The position numbers and the translations under genes are program-made. Of a stretch of 64,000 nt of DNA, positions 51,334 to 64,000 are shown one piece after another. The stretch is from the NCBI GenBank assembly GCA_914767715.1, contig OU612065.1, positions 39,866,001-39,930,000 on the forward strand, in the 5' to 3' direction. Every line of letters starts with the position of its first letter. Position 1 is the stretch's first letter. Under the pieces are notes generated by a model. That model worked only from the letters and a program-made list of their open reading frames with translations, made no database searches and was not told where the DNA came from. The stretch comes from Membranipora membranacea. Its lineage: Eukaryota; Bryozoa; Gymnolaemata; Cheilostomatida; Membraniporidae.

Positions 51334-51451
51334 GTCTACAGCACCCAGTATTCCCAGGCGGTCACCCATCCAAGTACTAACTGGGCTCGACGTTGCTTAG
51401 CTTCAGTGATCGGACGAGAACTGGCGTATTCAACGTGAGATGGCCGTAGAC
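51334..51451 (-). rRNA. 5S ribosomal RNA, minus array copy 6
   Basis: T at position 24. The upstream flank has one T for A change near 51542. Confidence 0.95.
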
Positions 51452-52692
51452 AACTATGGTGATTAATTTTAGCAGTTTTATGCTTGGATGCAGGAATAAC
51501 TAAACAAGGGCATGCAACTCTTGTTTTGATTTGCATGTTTATTGTCTTATTCCTAGACATTTTAACTTGTTTCTCTATATGACAACAGAATCATCCTTCT
51601 CCTTCTTCATTATATCTTTCATCTATTATAGAACATACATTTCTCTTCCAGAACATTGTTAGTATGCAATTTACCTTTTTGATTTCATTTGAGGAGGGAC
51701 TGGTTGGTTTGGCTGCCAGGTTTCAACCCAGCTGCCGGGTTCGATGGCTCAAACAAACATCGTCTAACGGCATTGGACTTTTTGCGGAGAATTTGTAGCA
51801 TGCTATGAAATGAACTCTGTGGCAACAATCATCTTGACGCGACATCACGCTTAGCTCCATTGTTTAACATTCTGTCGGACCAAACGCCGCACTCACCGCG
51901 CAGGATTAAAAGCGCAAGTTATAAGCTGGCAGCAAGTAGCGGACTCTTGTAAGTTACTCTCTTGTTTGATTGTGACAGTACCAGCAGTGATCTAAGCACT
52001 AGTCTGGACTGTAGGCCAAGGGAATTACAATGTGACACTCGTGTGTGATCCATCGTACAGCCGCAGATATTCTGATCTTATGAAATCTATACCTGTTTAG
52101 TTAGCAAAATCTGATGTCCGCGGCTGGATTTTGGTAATCATGTGCACATCGACACACTTAACCTAACTGGTGAACACCAGCCATTATCAGGATTACCGCC
52201 TACAAGTCATAATTTCTGTTGTCAATAACAATAGCCTATAATGGCTGCTGCAATTTTCCAATTTCGCTAGCTTTCCTACTGGTTATCATTTCTGGAGTAT
52301 TGTCCAAAAGTGATAGCAAAGCAGCACCGGTCAAACATCTTTTTTTCGGCATCCTCTTCTTGGCATGGGGGACAAACCTCTGATAGTACCAGCGATCCCC
52401 TACGCTGAGCTTGTCAAATATTGCTGCTGCCAAATTCAAATGGGGATTGACACATAATGCAGGATTTTCTTGAATTTATCTTCTAAAAAATTGCACTTTT
52501 CGTCTTCTTTTTCGTCGCAATACACATGCTTGCTTAGCTGCCGTTTAGGAATAATTGGGGGGGGGGGGGGGGTTAAGAAGGGGTGGTGCTGAGCTGACCC
52601 TTAAAAAATTCACTTCATGCAGCTCATATTGAGTGTAGAGCAAATAATATAACATGTTGTTTTTAGGTTTTAAAAATGGAAAATTATCAAAA

Positions 52693-52810
52693 GTCTACAG
52701 CACCCAGTATTCCCAGGCGGTCACCCATCCAAGTACTAACTGGGCTCGACGTTGCTTAGCTTCAGTGATCGGACGAGAACTGGCGTTTTCAACGTGAGAT
52801 GGCCGTAGAC
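52693..52810 (-). rRNA. 5S ribosomal RNA, minus array copy 7
   Basis: A at position 24. Confidence 0.95.
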
Positions 52811-54052
52811 AACTATGGTGATTAATTTTAGCAGTTTTATGCTTGGATGCAGGAATAACTAAACAAGGGCATGCAACTCTTGTTTTGATTTGCATGTTTA
52901 TAGTCTTATTCCTAGACATTTTAACTTGTTTCTCTATATGACAACAGAATCATCCTTCTCCTTCTTCATTATATCTTTCATCTATTATAGAACATACATT
53001 TCTCTTCCAGAACATTGTTAGTATGCAATTTACCTTTTTGATTTCATTTGAGGAGGGACTGGTTGGTTTGGCTGCCAGGTTTCAACCCAGCTGCCGGGTT
53101 CGATGGCTCAAACAAACATCGTCTAACGGCATTGGACTTTTTGCGGAGAATTTGTAGCATGCTATGAAATGAACTCTGTGGCAACAATCATCTTGACGCG
53201 ACATCACGCTTAGCTCCATTGTTTAACATTCTGTCGGACCAAACGCCGCACTCACCGCGCAGGATTAAAAGCGCAAGTTATAAGCTGGCAGCAAGTAGCG
53301 GACTCTTGTAAGTTACTCTCTTGTTTGATTGTGACAGTACCAGCAGTGATCTAAGCACTAGTCTGGACTGTAGGCCAAGGGAATTACAATGTGACACTCG
53401 TGTGTGATCCATCGTACAGCCGCAGATATTCTGATCTTATGAAATCTATACCTGTTTAGTTAGCAAAATCTGATGTCCGCGGCTGGATTTTGGTAATCAT
53501 GTGCACATCGACACACTTAACCTAACTGGTGAACACCAGCCATTATCAGGATTACCGCCTACAAGTCATAATTTCTGTTGTCAATAACAATAGCCTATAA
53601 TGGCTGCTGCAATTTTCCAATTTCGCTAGCTTTCCTACTGGTTATCATTTCTGGAGTATTGTCCAAAAGTGATAGCAAAGCAGCACCGGTCAAACATCTT
53701 TTTTTCGGCATCCTCTTCTTGGCATGGGGGACAAACCTCTGATAGTACCAGCGATCCCCTACGCTGAGCTTGTCAAATATTGCTGCTGCCAAATTCAAAT
53801 GGGGATTGACACATAATGCAGGATTTTCTTGAATTTATCTTCTAAAAAATTGCACTTTTCGTCTTCTTTTTCGTCGCAATACACATGCTTGCTTAGCTGC
53901 CGTTTAGGAATAATTGGGGGGGGGGGGGGGGGTTAAGAAGGGGTGGTGCTGAGCTGACCCTTAAAAAATTCACTTCATGCAGCTCATATTGAGTGTAGAG
54001 CAAATAATATAACATGTTGTTTTTAGGTTTTAAAAATGGAAAATTATCAAAA

Positions 54053-54170
54053 GTCTACAGCACCCAGTATTCCCAGGCGGTCACCCATCCAAGTACTAAC
54101 TGGGCTCGACGTTGCTTAGCTTCAGTGATCGGACGAGAACTGGCGTTTTCAACGTGAGATGGCCGTAGAC
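54053..54170 (-). rRNA. 5S ribosomal RNA, minus array copy 8
   Basis: A at position 24; unit nearly identical to that of copy 7. Confidence 0.95.
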
Positions 54171-55409
54171 AACTATGGTGATTAATTTTAGCAGTTTTAT
54201 GCTTGGATGCAGGAATAACTAAACAAGGGCATGCAACTCTTGTTTTGATTTGCATGTTTATAGTCTTATTCCTAGACATTTTAACTTGTTTCTCTATATG
54301 ACAACAGAATCATCCTTCTCCTTCTTCATTATATCTTTCATCTATTATAGAACATACATTTCTCTTCCAGAACATTGTTAGTATGCAATTTACCTTTTTG
54401 ATTTCATTTGAGGAGGGACTGGTTGGTTTGGCTGCCAGGTTTCAACCCAGCTGCCGGGTTCGATGGCTCAAACAAACATCGTCTAACGGCATTGGACTTT
54501 TTGCGGAGAATTTGTAGCATGCTATGAAATGAACTCTGTGGCAACAATCATCTTGACGCGACATCACGCTTAGCTCCATTGTTTAACATTCTGTCGGACC
54601 AAACGCCGCACTCACCGCGCAGGATTAAAAGCGCAAGTTATAAGCTGGCAGCAAGTAGCGGACTCTTGTAAGTTACTCTCTTGTTTGATTGTGACAGTAC
54701 CAGCAGTGATCTAAGCACTAGTCTGGACTGTAGGCCAAGGGAATTACAATGTGACACTCGTGTGTGATCCATCGTACAGCCGCAGATATTCTGATCTTAT
54801 GAAATCTATACCTGTTTAGTTAGCAAAATCTGATGTCCGCGGCTGGATTTTGGTAATCATGTGCACATCGACACACTTAACCTAACTGGTGAACACCAGC
54901 CATTATCAGGATTACCGCCTACAAGTCATAATTTCTGTTGTCAATAACAATAGCCTATAATGGCTGCTGCAATTTTCCAATTTCGCTAGCTTTCCTACTG
55001 GTTATCATTTCTGGAGTATTGTCCAAAAGTGATAGCAAAGCAGCACCGGTCAAACATCTTTTTTTCGGCATCCTCTTCTTGGCATGGGGGACAAACCTCT
55101 GATAGTACCAGCGATCCCCTACGCTGAGCTTGTCAAATATTGCTGCTGCCAAATTCAAATGGGGATTGACACATAATGCAGGATTTTCTTGAATTTATCT
55201 TCTAAAAAATTGCACTTTTCGTCTTCTTTTTCGTCGCAATACACATGCTTGCTTAGCTGCCGTTTAGGAATAATTGGGGGGGGGGGGGGTTAAGAAGGGG
55301 TGGTGCTGAGCTGACCCTTAAAAAATTCACTTCATGCAGCTCATATTGAGTGTAGAGCAAATAATATAACATGTTGTTTTTAGGTTTTAAAAATGGAAAA
55401 TTATCAAAA

Positions 55410-55527
55410 GTCTACAGCACCCAGTATTCCCAGGCGGTCACCCATCCAAGTACTAACTGGGCTCGACGTTGCTTAGCTTCAGTGATCGGACGAGAACTGG
55501 CGTATTCAACGTGAGATGGCCGTAGAC
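55410..55527 (-). rRNA. 5S ribosomal RNA, minus array copy 9
   Basis: T at position 24. Confidence 0.95.
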
Positions 55528-56765
55528 AACTATGGTGATTAATTTTAGCAGTTTTATGCTTGGATGCAGGAATAACTAAACAAGGGCATGCAACTCTTGT
55601 TTTGATTTGCATGTTTATAGTCTTATTCCTAGACATTTTAACTTGTTTCTCTATATGACAACAGAATCATCCTTCTCCTTCTTCATTATATCTTTCATCT
55701 ATTATAGAACATACATTTCTCTTCCAGAACATTGTTAGTATGCAATTTACCTTTTTGATTTCATTTGAGGAGGGACTGGTTGGTTTGGCTGCCAGGTTTC
55801 AACCCAGCTGCCGGGTTCGATGGCTCAAACAAACATCGTCTAACGGCATTGGACTTTTTGCGGAGAATTTGTAGCATGCTATGAAATGAACTCTGTGGCA
55901 ACAATCATCTTGACGCGACATCACGCTTAGCTCCATTGTTTAACATTCTGTCGGACCAAACGCCGCACTCACCGCGCAGGATTAAAAGCGCAAGTTATAA
56001 GCTGGCAGCAAGTAGCGGACTCTTGTAAGTTACTCTCTTGTTTGATTGTGACAGTACCAGCAGTGATCTAAGCACTAGTCTGGACTGTAGGCCAAGGGAA
56101 TTACAATGTGACACTCGTGTGTGATCCATCGTACAGCCGCAGATATTCTGATCTTATGAAATCTATACCTGTTTAGTTAGCAAAATCTGATGTCCGCGGC
56201 TGGATTTTGGTAATCATGTGCACATCGACACACTTAACCTAACTGGTGAACACCAGCCATTATCAGGATTACCGCCTACAAGTCATAATTTCTGTTGTCA
56301 ATAACAATAGCCTATAATGGCTGCTGCAATTTTCCAATTTCGCTAGCTTTCCTACTGGTTATCATTTCTGGAGTATTGTCCAAAAGTGATAGCAAAGCAG
56401 CACCGGTCAAACATCTTTTTTTCGGCATCCTCTTCTTGGCATGGGGGACAAACCTCTGATAGTACCAGCGATCCCCTACGCTGAGCTTGTCAAATATCGC
56501 TGCTGCCAAATTCAAATGGGGATTGACACATAATGCAGGATTTTCTTGAATTTATCTTCTAAAAAATTGCACTTTTCGTCTTCTTTTTCGTCGCAATACA
56601 CATGCTTGCTTAGCTGCCGTTTAGGAATAATTGGGGGGGGGGGGGTTAAGAAGGGGTGGTGCTGAGCTGACCCTTAAAAAATTCACTTCATGCAGCTCAT
56701 ATTGAGTGTAGAGCAAATAATATAACATGTTGTTTTTAGGTTTTAAAAATGGAAAATTATCAAAA

Positions 56766-56883
56766 GTCTACAGCACCCAGTATTCCCAGGCGGTCACCCA
56801 TCCAAGTACTAACTGGGCTCGACGTTGCTTAGCTTCAGTGATCGGACGAGAACTGGCGTCTTCAACGTGAGATGGCCGTAGAC
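56766..56883 (-). rRNA. 5S ribosomal RNA, minus array copy 10
   Basis: The only copy with G at position 24 (GAAGACG). Confidence 0.95.
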
Positions 56884-58119
56884 AACTATGGTGATTAATT
56901 TTAGCAGTTTTATGCTTGGATGCAGGAATAACTAAACAAGGGCATGCAACTCTTGTTTTGATTTGCATGTTTATAGTCTTATTCCTAGACATTTTAACTT
57001 GTTTCTCTATATGACAACAGAATCATCCTTCTCCTTCTTCATTATATCTTTCATCTATTATAGAACATACATTTCTCTTCCAGAACATTGTTAGTATGCA
57101 ATTTACCTTTTTGATTTCATTTGAGGAGGGACTGGTTGGTTTGGCTGCCAGGTTTCAACCCAGCTGCCGGGTTCGATGGCTCAAACAAACATCGTCTAAC
57201 GGCATTGGACTTTTTGCGGAGAATTTGTAGCATGCTATGAAATGAACTCTGTGGCAACAATCATCTTGACGCGACATCACGCTTAGCTCCATTGTTTAAC
57301 ATTCTGTCGGACCAAACGCCGCACTCACCGCGCAGGATTAAAAGCGCAAGTTATAAGCTGGCAGCAAGTAGCGGACTCTTGTAAGTTACTCTCTTGTTTG
57401 ATTGTGACAGTACCAGCAGTGATCTAAGCACTAGTCTGGACTGTAGGCCAAGGGAATTACAATGTGACACTCGTGTGTGATCCATCGTACAGCCGCAGAT
57501 ATTCTGATCTTATGAAATCTATACCTGTTTAGTTAGCAAAATCTGATGTCCGCGGCTGGATTTTGGTAATCATGTGCACATCGACACACTTAACCTAACT
57601 GGTGAACACCAGCCATTATCAGGATTACCGCCTACAAGTCATAATTTCTGTTGTCAATAACAATAGCCTATAATGGCTGCTGCAATTTTCCAATTTCGCT
57701 AGCTTTCCTACTGGTTATCATTTCTGGAGTATTGTCCAAAAGTGATAGCAAAGCAGCACCGGTCAAACATCTTTTTTTCGGCATCCTCTTCTTGGCATGG
57801 GGGACAAACCTCTGATAGTACCAGCGATCCCCTACGCTGAGCTTGTCAAATATTGCTGCTGCCAAATTCAAATGGGGATTGACACATAATGCAGGATTTT
57901 CTTGAATTTATCTTCTAAAAAATTGCACTTTTCGTCTTCTTTTTCGTCGCAATACACATGCTTGCTTAGCTGCCGTTTAGGAATAATTGGGGGGGGGGGT
58001 TAAGAAGGGGTGGTGCTGAGCTGACCCTTAAAAAATTCACTTCATGCAGCTCATATTGAGTGTAGAGCAAATAATATAACATGTTGTTTTTAGGTTTTAA
58101 AAATGGAAAATTATCAAAA

Positions 58120-58237
58120 GTCTACAGCACCCAGTATTCCCAGGCGGTCACCCATCCAAGTACTAACTGGGCTCGACGTTGCTTAGCTTCAGTGATCGGA
58201 CGAGAACTGGCGTATTCAACGTGAGATGGCCGTAGAC
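58120..58237 (-). rRNA. 5S ribosomal RNA, minus array copy 11
   Basis: T at position 24. The upstream spacer has a T to G variant (CAGGTTGCAACCC, near 58508) shared only with copy 14. Confidence 0.95.
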
Positions 58238-59477
58238 AACTATGGTGATTAATTTTAGCAGTTTTATGCTTGGATGCAGGAATAACTAAACAAGGGCATG
58301 CAACTCTTGTTTTGATTTGCATGTTTATAGTCTTATTCCTAGACATTTTAACTTGTTTCTCTATATGACAACAGAATCATCCTTCTCCTTCTTCATTATA
58401 TCTTTCATCTATTATAGAACATACATTTCTCTTCCAGAACATTGTTAGTATGCAATTTACCTTTTTGATTTCATTTGAGGAGGGACTGGTTGGTTTGGCT
58501 GCCAGGTTGCAACCCAGCTGCCGGGTTCGATGGCTCAAACAAACATCGTCTAACGGCATTGGACTTTTTGCGGAGAATTTGTAGCATGCTATGAAATGAA
58601 CTCTGTGGCAACAATCATCTTGACGCGACATCACGCTTAGCTCCATTGTTTAACATTCTGTCGGACCAAACGCCGCACTCACCGCGCAGGATTAAAAGCG
58701 CAAGTTATAAGCTGGCAGCAAGTAGCGGACTCTTGTAAGTTACTCTCTTGTTTGATTGTGACAGTACCAGCAGTGATCTAAGCACTAGTCTGGACTGTAG
58801 GCCAAGGGAATTACAATGTGACACTCGTGTGTGATCCATCGTACAGCCGCAGATATTCTGATCTTATGAAATCTATACCTGTTTAGTTAGCAAAATCTGA
58901 TGTCCGCGGCTGGATTTTGGTAATCATGTGCACATCGACACACTTAACCTAACTGGTGAACACCAGCCATTATCAGGATTACCGCCTACAAGTCATAATT
59001 TCTGTTGTCAATAACAATAGCCTATAATGGCTGCTGCAATTTTCCAATTTCGCTAGCTTTCCTACTGGTTATCATTTCTGGAGTATTGTCCAAAAGTGAT
59101 AGCAAAGCAGCACCGGTCAAACATCTTTTTTTCGGCATCCTCTTCTTGGCATGGGGGACAAACCTCTGATAGTACCAGCGATCCCCTACGCTGAGCTTGT
59201 CAAATATTGCTGCTGCCAAATTCAAATGGGGATTGACACATAATGCAGGATTTTCTTGAATTTATCTTCTAAAAAATTGCACTTTTCGTCTTCTTTTTCG
59301 TCGCAATACACATGCTTGCTTAGCTGCCGTTTAGGAATAATTGGGGGGGGGGGGGGGTTAAGAAGGGGTGGTGCTGAGCTGACCCTTAAAAAATTCACTT
59401 CATGCAGCTCATATTGAGTGTAGAGCAAATAATATAACATGTTGTTTTTAGGTTTTAAAAATGGAAAATTATCAAAA

Positions 59478-59595
59478 GTCTACAGCACCCAGTATTCCCA
59501 GGCGGTCACCCATCCAAGTACTAACTGGGCTCGACGTTGCTTAGCTTCAGTGATCGGACGAGAACTGGCGTATTCAACGTGAGATGGCCGTAGAC
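59478..59595 (-). rRNA. 5S ribosomal RNA, minus array copy 12
   Basis: T at position 24. Confidence 0.95.
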
Positions 59596-60832
59596 AACTA
59601 TGGTGATTAATTTTAGCAGTTTTATGCTTGGATGCAGGAATAACTAAACAAGGGCATGCAACTCTTGTTTTGATTTGCATGTTTATAGTCTTATTCCTAG
59701 ACATTTTAACTTGTTTCTCTATATGACAACAGAATCATCCTTCTCCTTCTTCATTATATCTTTCATCTATTATAGAACATACATTTCTCTTCCAGAACAT
59801 TGTTAGTATGCAATTTACCTTTTTGATTTCATTTGAGGAGGGACTGGTTGGTTTGGCTGCCAGGTTTCAACCCAGCTGCCGGGTTCGATGGCTCAAACAA
59901 ACATCGTCTAACGGCATTGGACTTTTTGCGGAGAATTTGTAGCATGCTATGAAATGAACTCTGTGGCAACAATCATCTTGACGCGACATCACGCTTAGCT
60001 CCATTGTTTAACATTCTGTCGGACCAAACGCCGCACTCACCGCGCAGGATTAAAAGCGCAAGTTATAAGCTGGCAGCAAGTAGCGGACTCTTGTAAGTTA
60101 CTCTCTTGTTTGATTGTGACAGTACCAGCAGTGATCTAAGCACTAGTCTGGACTGTAGGCCAAGGGAATTACAATGTGACACTCGTGTGTGATCCATCGT
60201 ACAGCCGCAGATATTCTGATCTTATGAAATCTATACCTGTTTAGTTAGCAAAATCTGATGTCCGCGGCTGGATTTTGGTAATCATGTGCACATCGACACA
60301 CTTAACCTAACTGGTGAACACCAGCCATTATCAGGATTACCGCCTACAAGTCATAATTTCTGTTGTCAATAACAATAGCCTATAATGGCTGCTGCAATTT
60401 TCCAATTTCGCTAGCTTTCCTACTGGTTATCATTTCTGGAGTATTGTCCAAAAGTGATAGCAAAGCAGCACCGGTCAAACATCTTTTTTTCGGCATCCTC
60501 TTCTTGGCATGGGGGACAAACCTCTGATAGTACCAGCGATCCCCTACGCTGAGCTTGTCAAATATTGCTGCTGCCAAATTCAAATGGGGATTGACACATA
60601 ATGCAGGATTTTCTTGAATTTATCTTCTAAAAAATTGCACTTTTCGTCTTCTTTTTCGTCGCAATACACATGCTTGCTTAGCTGCCGTTTAGGAATAATT
60701 GGGGGGGGGGGGTTAAGAAGGGGTGGTGCTGAGCTGACCCTTAAAAAATTCACTTCATGCAGCTCATATTGAGTGTAGAGCAAATAATATAACATGTTGT
60801 TTTTAGGTTTTAAAAATGGAAAATTATCAAAA

Positions 60833-60950
60833 GTCTACAGCACCCAGTATTCCCAGGCGGTCACCCATCCAAGTACTAACTGGTCTCGACGTTGCTTAGC
60901 TTCAGTGATCGGACGAGAACTGGCGTTTTCAACGTGAGATGGCCGTAGAC
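60833..60950 (-). rRNA. 5S ribosomal RNA, minus array copy 13
   Basis: A at position 24, with a unique C to A change in CGTCGAGACC (+ strand CTGGTCTCGACG). Confidence 0.94.
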
Positions 60951-62187
60951 AACTATGGTGATTAATTTTAGCAGTTTTATGCTTGGATGCAGGAATAACT
61001 AAACAAGGGCATGCAACTCTTGTTTTGATTTGCATGTTTATAGTCTTATTCCTAGACATTTTAACTTGTTTCTCTATATGACAACAGAATCATCCTTCTC
61101 CTTCTTCATTATATCTTTCATCTATTATAGAACATACATTTCTCTTCCAGAACATTGTTAGTATGCAATTTACCTTTTTGATTTCATTTGAGGAGGGACT
61201 GGTTGGTTTGGCTGCCAGGTTTCAACCCAGCTGCCGGGTTCGATGGCTCAAACAAACATCGTCTAACGGCATTGGACTTTTTGCGGAGAATTTGTAGCAT
61301 GCTATGAAATGAACTCTGTGGCAACAATCATCTTGACGCGACATCACGCTTAGCTCCATTGTTTAACATTCTGTCGGACCAAACGCCGCACTCACCGCGC
61401 AGGATTAAAAGCGCAAGTTATAAGCTGGCAGCAAGTAGCGGACTCTTGTAAGTTACTCTCTTGTTTGATTGTGACAGTACCAGCAGTGATCTAAGCACTA
61501 GTCTGGACTGTAGGCCAAGGGAATTACAATGTGACACTCGTGTGTGATCCATCGTACAGCCGCAGATATTCTGATCTTATGAAATCTATACCTGTTTAGT
61601 TAGCAAAATCTGATGTCCGCGGCTGGATTTTGGTAATCATGTGCACATCGACACACTTAACCTAACTGGTGAACACCAGCCATTATCAGGATTACCGCCT
61701 ACAAGTCATAATTTCTGTTGTCAATAACAATAGCCTATAATGGCTGCTGCAATTTTCCAATTTCGCTAGCTTTCCTACTGGTTATCATTTCTGGAGTATT
61801 GTCCAAAAGTGATAGCAAAGCAGCACCGGTCAAACATCTTTTTTTCGGCATCCTCTTCTTGGCATGGGGGACAAACCTCTGATAGTACCAGCGATCCCCT
61901 ACGCTGAGCTTGTCAAATATTGCTGCTGCCAAATTCAAATGGGGATTGACACATAATGCAGGATTTTCTTGAATTTATCTTCTAAAAAATTGCACTTTTC
62001 GTCTTCTTTTTCGTCGCAATACACATGCTTGCTTAGCTGCCGTTTAGGAATAATTGGGGGGGGGGGGTTAAGAAGGGGTGGTGCTGAGCTGACCCTTAAA
62101 AAATTCACTTCATGCAGCTCATATTGAGTGTAGAGCAAATAATATAACATGTTGTTTTTAGGTTTTAAAAATGGAAAATTATCAAAA

Positions 62188-62305
62188 GTCTACAGCACCC
62201 AGTATTCCCAGGCGGTCACCCATCCAAGTACTAACTGGGCTCGACGTTGCTTAGCTTCAGTGATCGGACGAGAACTGGCGTATTCAACGTGAGATGGCCG
62301 TAGAC
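62188..62305 (-). rRNA. 5S ribosomal RNA, minus array copy 14
   Basis: T at position 24. It shares the upstream spacer variant of copy 11 (near 62576). Confidence 0.95.
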
Positions 62306-63547
62306 AACTATGGTGATTAATTTTAGCAGTTTTATGCTTGGATGCAGGAATAACTAAACAAGGGCATGCAACTCTTGTTTTGATTTGCATGTTTATAGTC
62401 TTATTCCTAGACATTTTAACTTGTTTCTCTATATGACAACAGAATCATCCTTCTCCTTCTTCATTATATCTTTCATCTATTATAGAACATACATTTCTCT
62501 TCCAGAACATTGTTAGTATGCAATTTACCTTTTTGATTTCATTTGAGGAGGGACTGGTTGGTTTGGCTGCCAGGTTGCAACCCAGCTGCCGGGTTCGATG
62601 GCTCAAACAAACATCGTCTAACGGCATTGGACTTTTTGCGGAGAATTTGTAGCATGCTATGAAATGAACTCTGTGGCAACAATCATCTTGACGCGACATC
62701 ACGCTTAGCTCCATTGTTTAACATTCTGTCGGACCAAACGCCGCACTCACCGCGCAGGATTAAAAGCGCAAGTTATAAGCTGGCAGCAAGTAGCGGACTC
62801 TTGTAAGTTACTCTCTTGTTTGATTGTGACAGTACCAGCAGTGATCTAAGCACTAGTCTGGACTGTAGGCCAAGGGAATTACAATGTGACACTCGTGTGT
62901 GATCCATCGTACAGCCGCAGATATTCTGATCTTATGAAATCTATACCTGTTTAGTTAGCAAAATCTGATGTCCGCGGCTGGATTTTGGTAATCATGTGCA
63001 CATCGACACACTTAACCTAACTGGTGAACACCAGCCATTATCAGGATTACCGCCTACAAGTCATAATTTCTGTTGTCAATAACAATAGCCTATAATGGCT
63101 GCTGCAATTTTCCAATTTCGCTAGCTTTCCTACTGGTTATCATTTCTGGAGTATTGTCCAAAAGTGATAGCAAAGCAGCACCGGTCAAACATCTTTTTTT
63201 CGGCATCCTCTTCTTGGCATGGGGGACAAACCTCTGATAGTACCAGCGATCCCCTACGCTGAGCTTGTCAAATATTGCTGCTGCCAAATTCAAATGGGGA
63301 TTGACACATAATGCAGGATTTTCTTGAATTTATCTTCTAAAAAATTGCACTTTTCGTCTTCTTTTTCGTCGCAATACACATGCTTGCTTAGCTGCCGTTT
63401 AGGAATAATTGGGGGGGGGGGGGGGGGTTAAGAAGGGGTGGTGCTGAGCTGACCCTTAAAAAATTCACTTCATGCAGCTCATATTGAGTGTAGAGCAAAT
63501 AATATAACATGTTGTTTTTAGGTTTTAAAAATGGAAAATTATCAAAA

Positions 63548-63665
63548 GTCTACAGCACCCAGTATTCCCAGGCGGTCACCCATCCAAGTACTAACTGGGC
63601 TCGACGTTGCTTAGCTTCAGTGATCGGACGAGAACTGGCGTATTCAACGTGAGATGGCCGTAGAC
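63548..63665 (-). rRNA. 5S ribosomal RNA, minus array copy 15
   Basis: T at position 24. It is the last copy; the array continues to the window edge. Confidence 0.95.
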
Positions 63666-64000
63666 AACTATGGTGATTAATTTTAGCAGTTTTATGCTTG
63701 GATGCAGGAATAACTAAACAAGGGCATGCAACTCTTGTTTTGATTTGCATGTTTATAGTCTTATTCCTAGACATTTTAACTTGTTTCTCTATATGACAAC
63801 AGAATCATCCTTCTCCTTCTTCATTATATCTTTCATCTATTATAGAACATACATTTCTCTTCCAGAACATTGTTAGTATGCAATTTACCTTTTTGATTTC
63901 ATTTGAGGAGGGACTGGTTGGTTTGGCTGCCAGGTTTCAACCCAGCTGCCGGGTTCGATGGCTCAAACAAACATCGTCTAACGGCATTGGACTTTTTGCG

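Larger units (their letters stand above)
44110..64000 (-). repeat. Minus-strand 5S rDNA tandem array
   Basis: One deleted unit and 15 full 5S genes at 1352-1360-base intervals, all on the minus strand, running off the window end. Two subfamilies: units of copies 1-3 (44.4-48.49 kb, spacer with CATATTCTGCCG or CATATTTTGCCG) and units from 48.49 kb on (spacer with CTTAGCTGCCG and GGTTAAGAAGG). The change occurs at the G tract 48489-48503. Confidence 0.95.

Overview
The window looks like genomic DNA from an invertebrate metazoan. It is AT-rich, has many GT-AG introns of about 100-800 bases, and carries THAP and hAT transposases, a SWI/SNF gene, an F5/8C (F-type lectin-like) domain, PAN domains and multicopy 5S rRNA genes. 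The 5S sequence has the 'TTCTCGTCCGATCACTGAAG' block that I associate with early-branching animals such as sponges or cnidarians. I cannot name the species. A 200-N scaffold gap lies at 29416-29615.

Region 1 (1-3.6 kb) is mostly non-coding: a SINE-like head, a possible orphan 3' exon, a cluster of perfect palindromes and a GGGT palindrome. Region 2 (3.6-11.4 kb) holds two decayed multi-exon transposase genes head to tail on the plus strand. The first is a THAP-domain transposase interrupted by a double inverted MITE. The second is the C-terminal half of a hAT (ZMYM1-like) transposase. Region 3 (11.4-19.3 kb) is a nearly complete exon series for a BRM/BRG1-type SWI/SNF ATPase. It lacks the HSA-BRK-motif I block and has four in-frame stops and a frameshift, so it is a pseudogene. 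A LINE reverse-transcriptase fragment follows at 19.7 kb.

Region 4 (20.5-29.4 kb) is a tandem array of ~1.35-kb units, each with one 5S rRNA gene on the plus strand (7 copies), cut off by the gap. Region 5 (29.6-42.4 kb) contains a two-exon F-type lectin-like gene and a three-exon PAN-domain gene whose locus is tandemly duplicated (period about 4 kb), the second copy being decayed. Region 6 (42.4-44.1 kb) is a second copy of the BRM 3' exons on the minus strand, with an in-frame hole in its bromodomain. Region 7 (44.1-64 kb) is a second 5S array on the minus strand, with one deleted fragment and 15 full-length copies, running off the window end.

The main novelty is the pair of opposed 5S arrays, each next to a different decayed copy of the same BRM 3' end. 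The two arrays carry different 5S variants: every plus-strand copy has an extra T in helix II, while the minus copies keep a perfect helix. Several rearrangement junctions fall at the homopolymeric C/G tract of the 5S spacer. The plus array also shows a higher-order dimer pattern.
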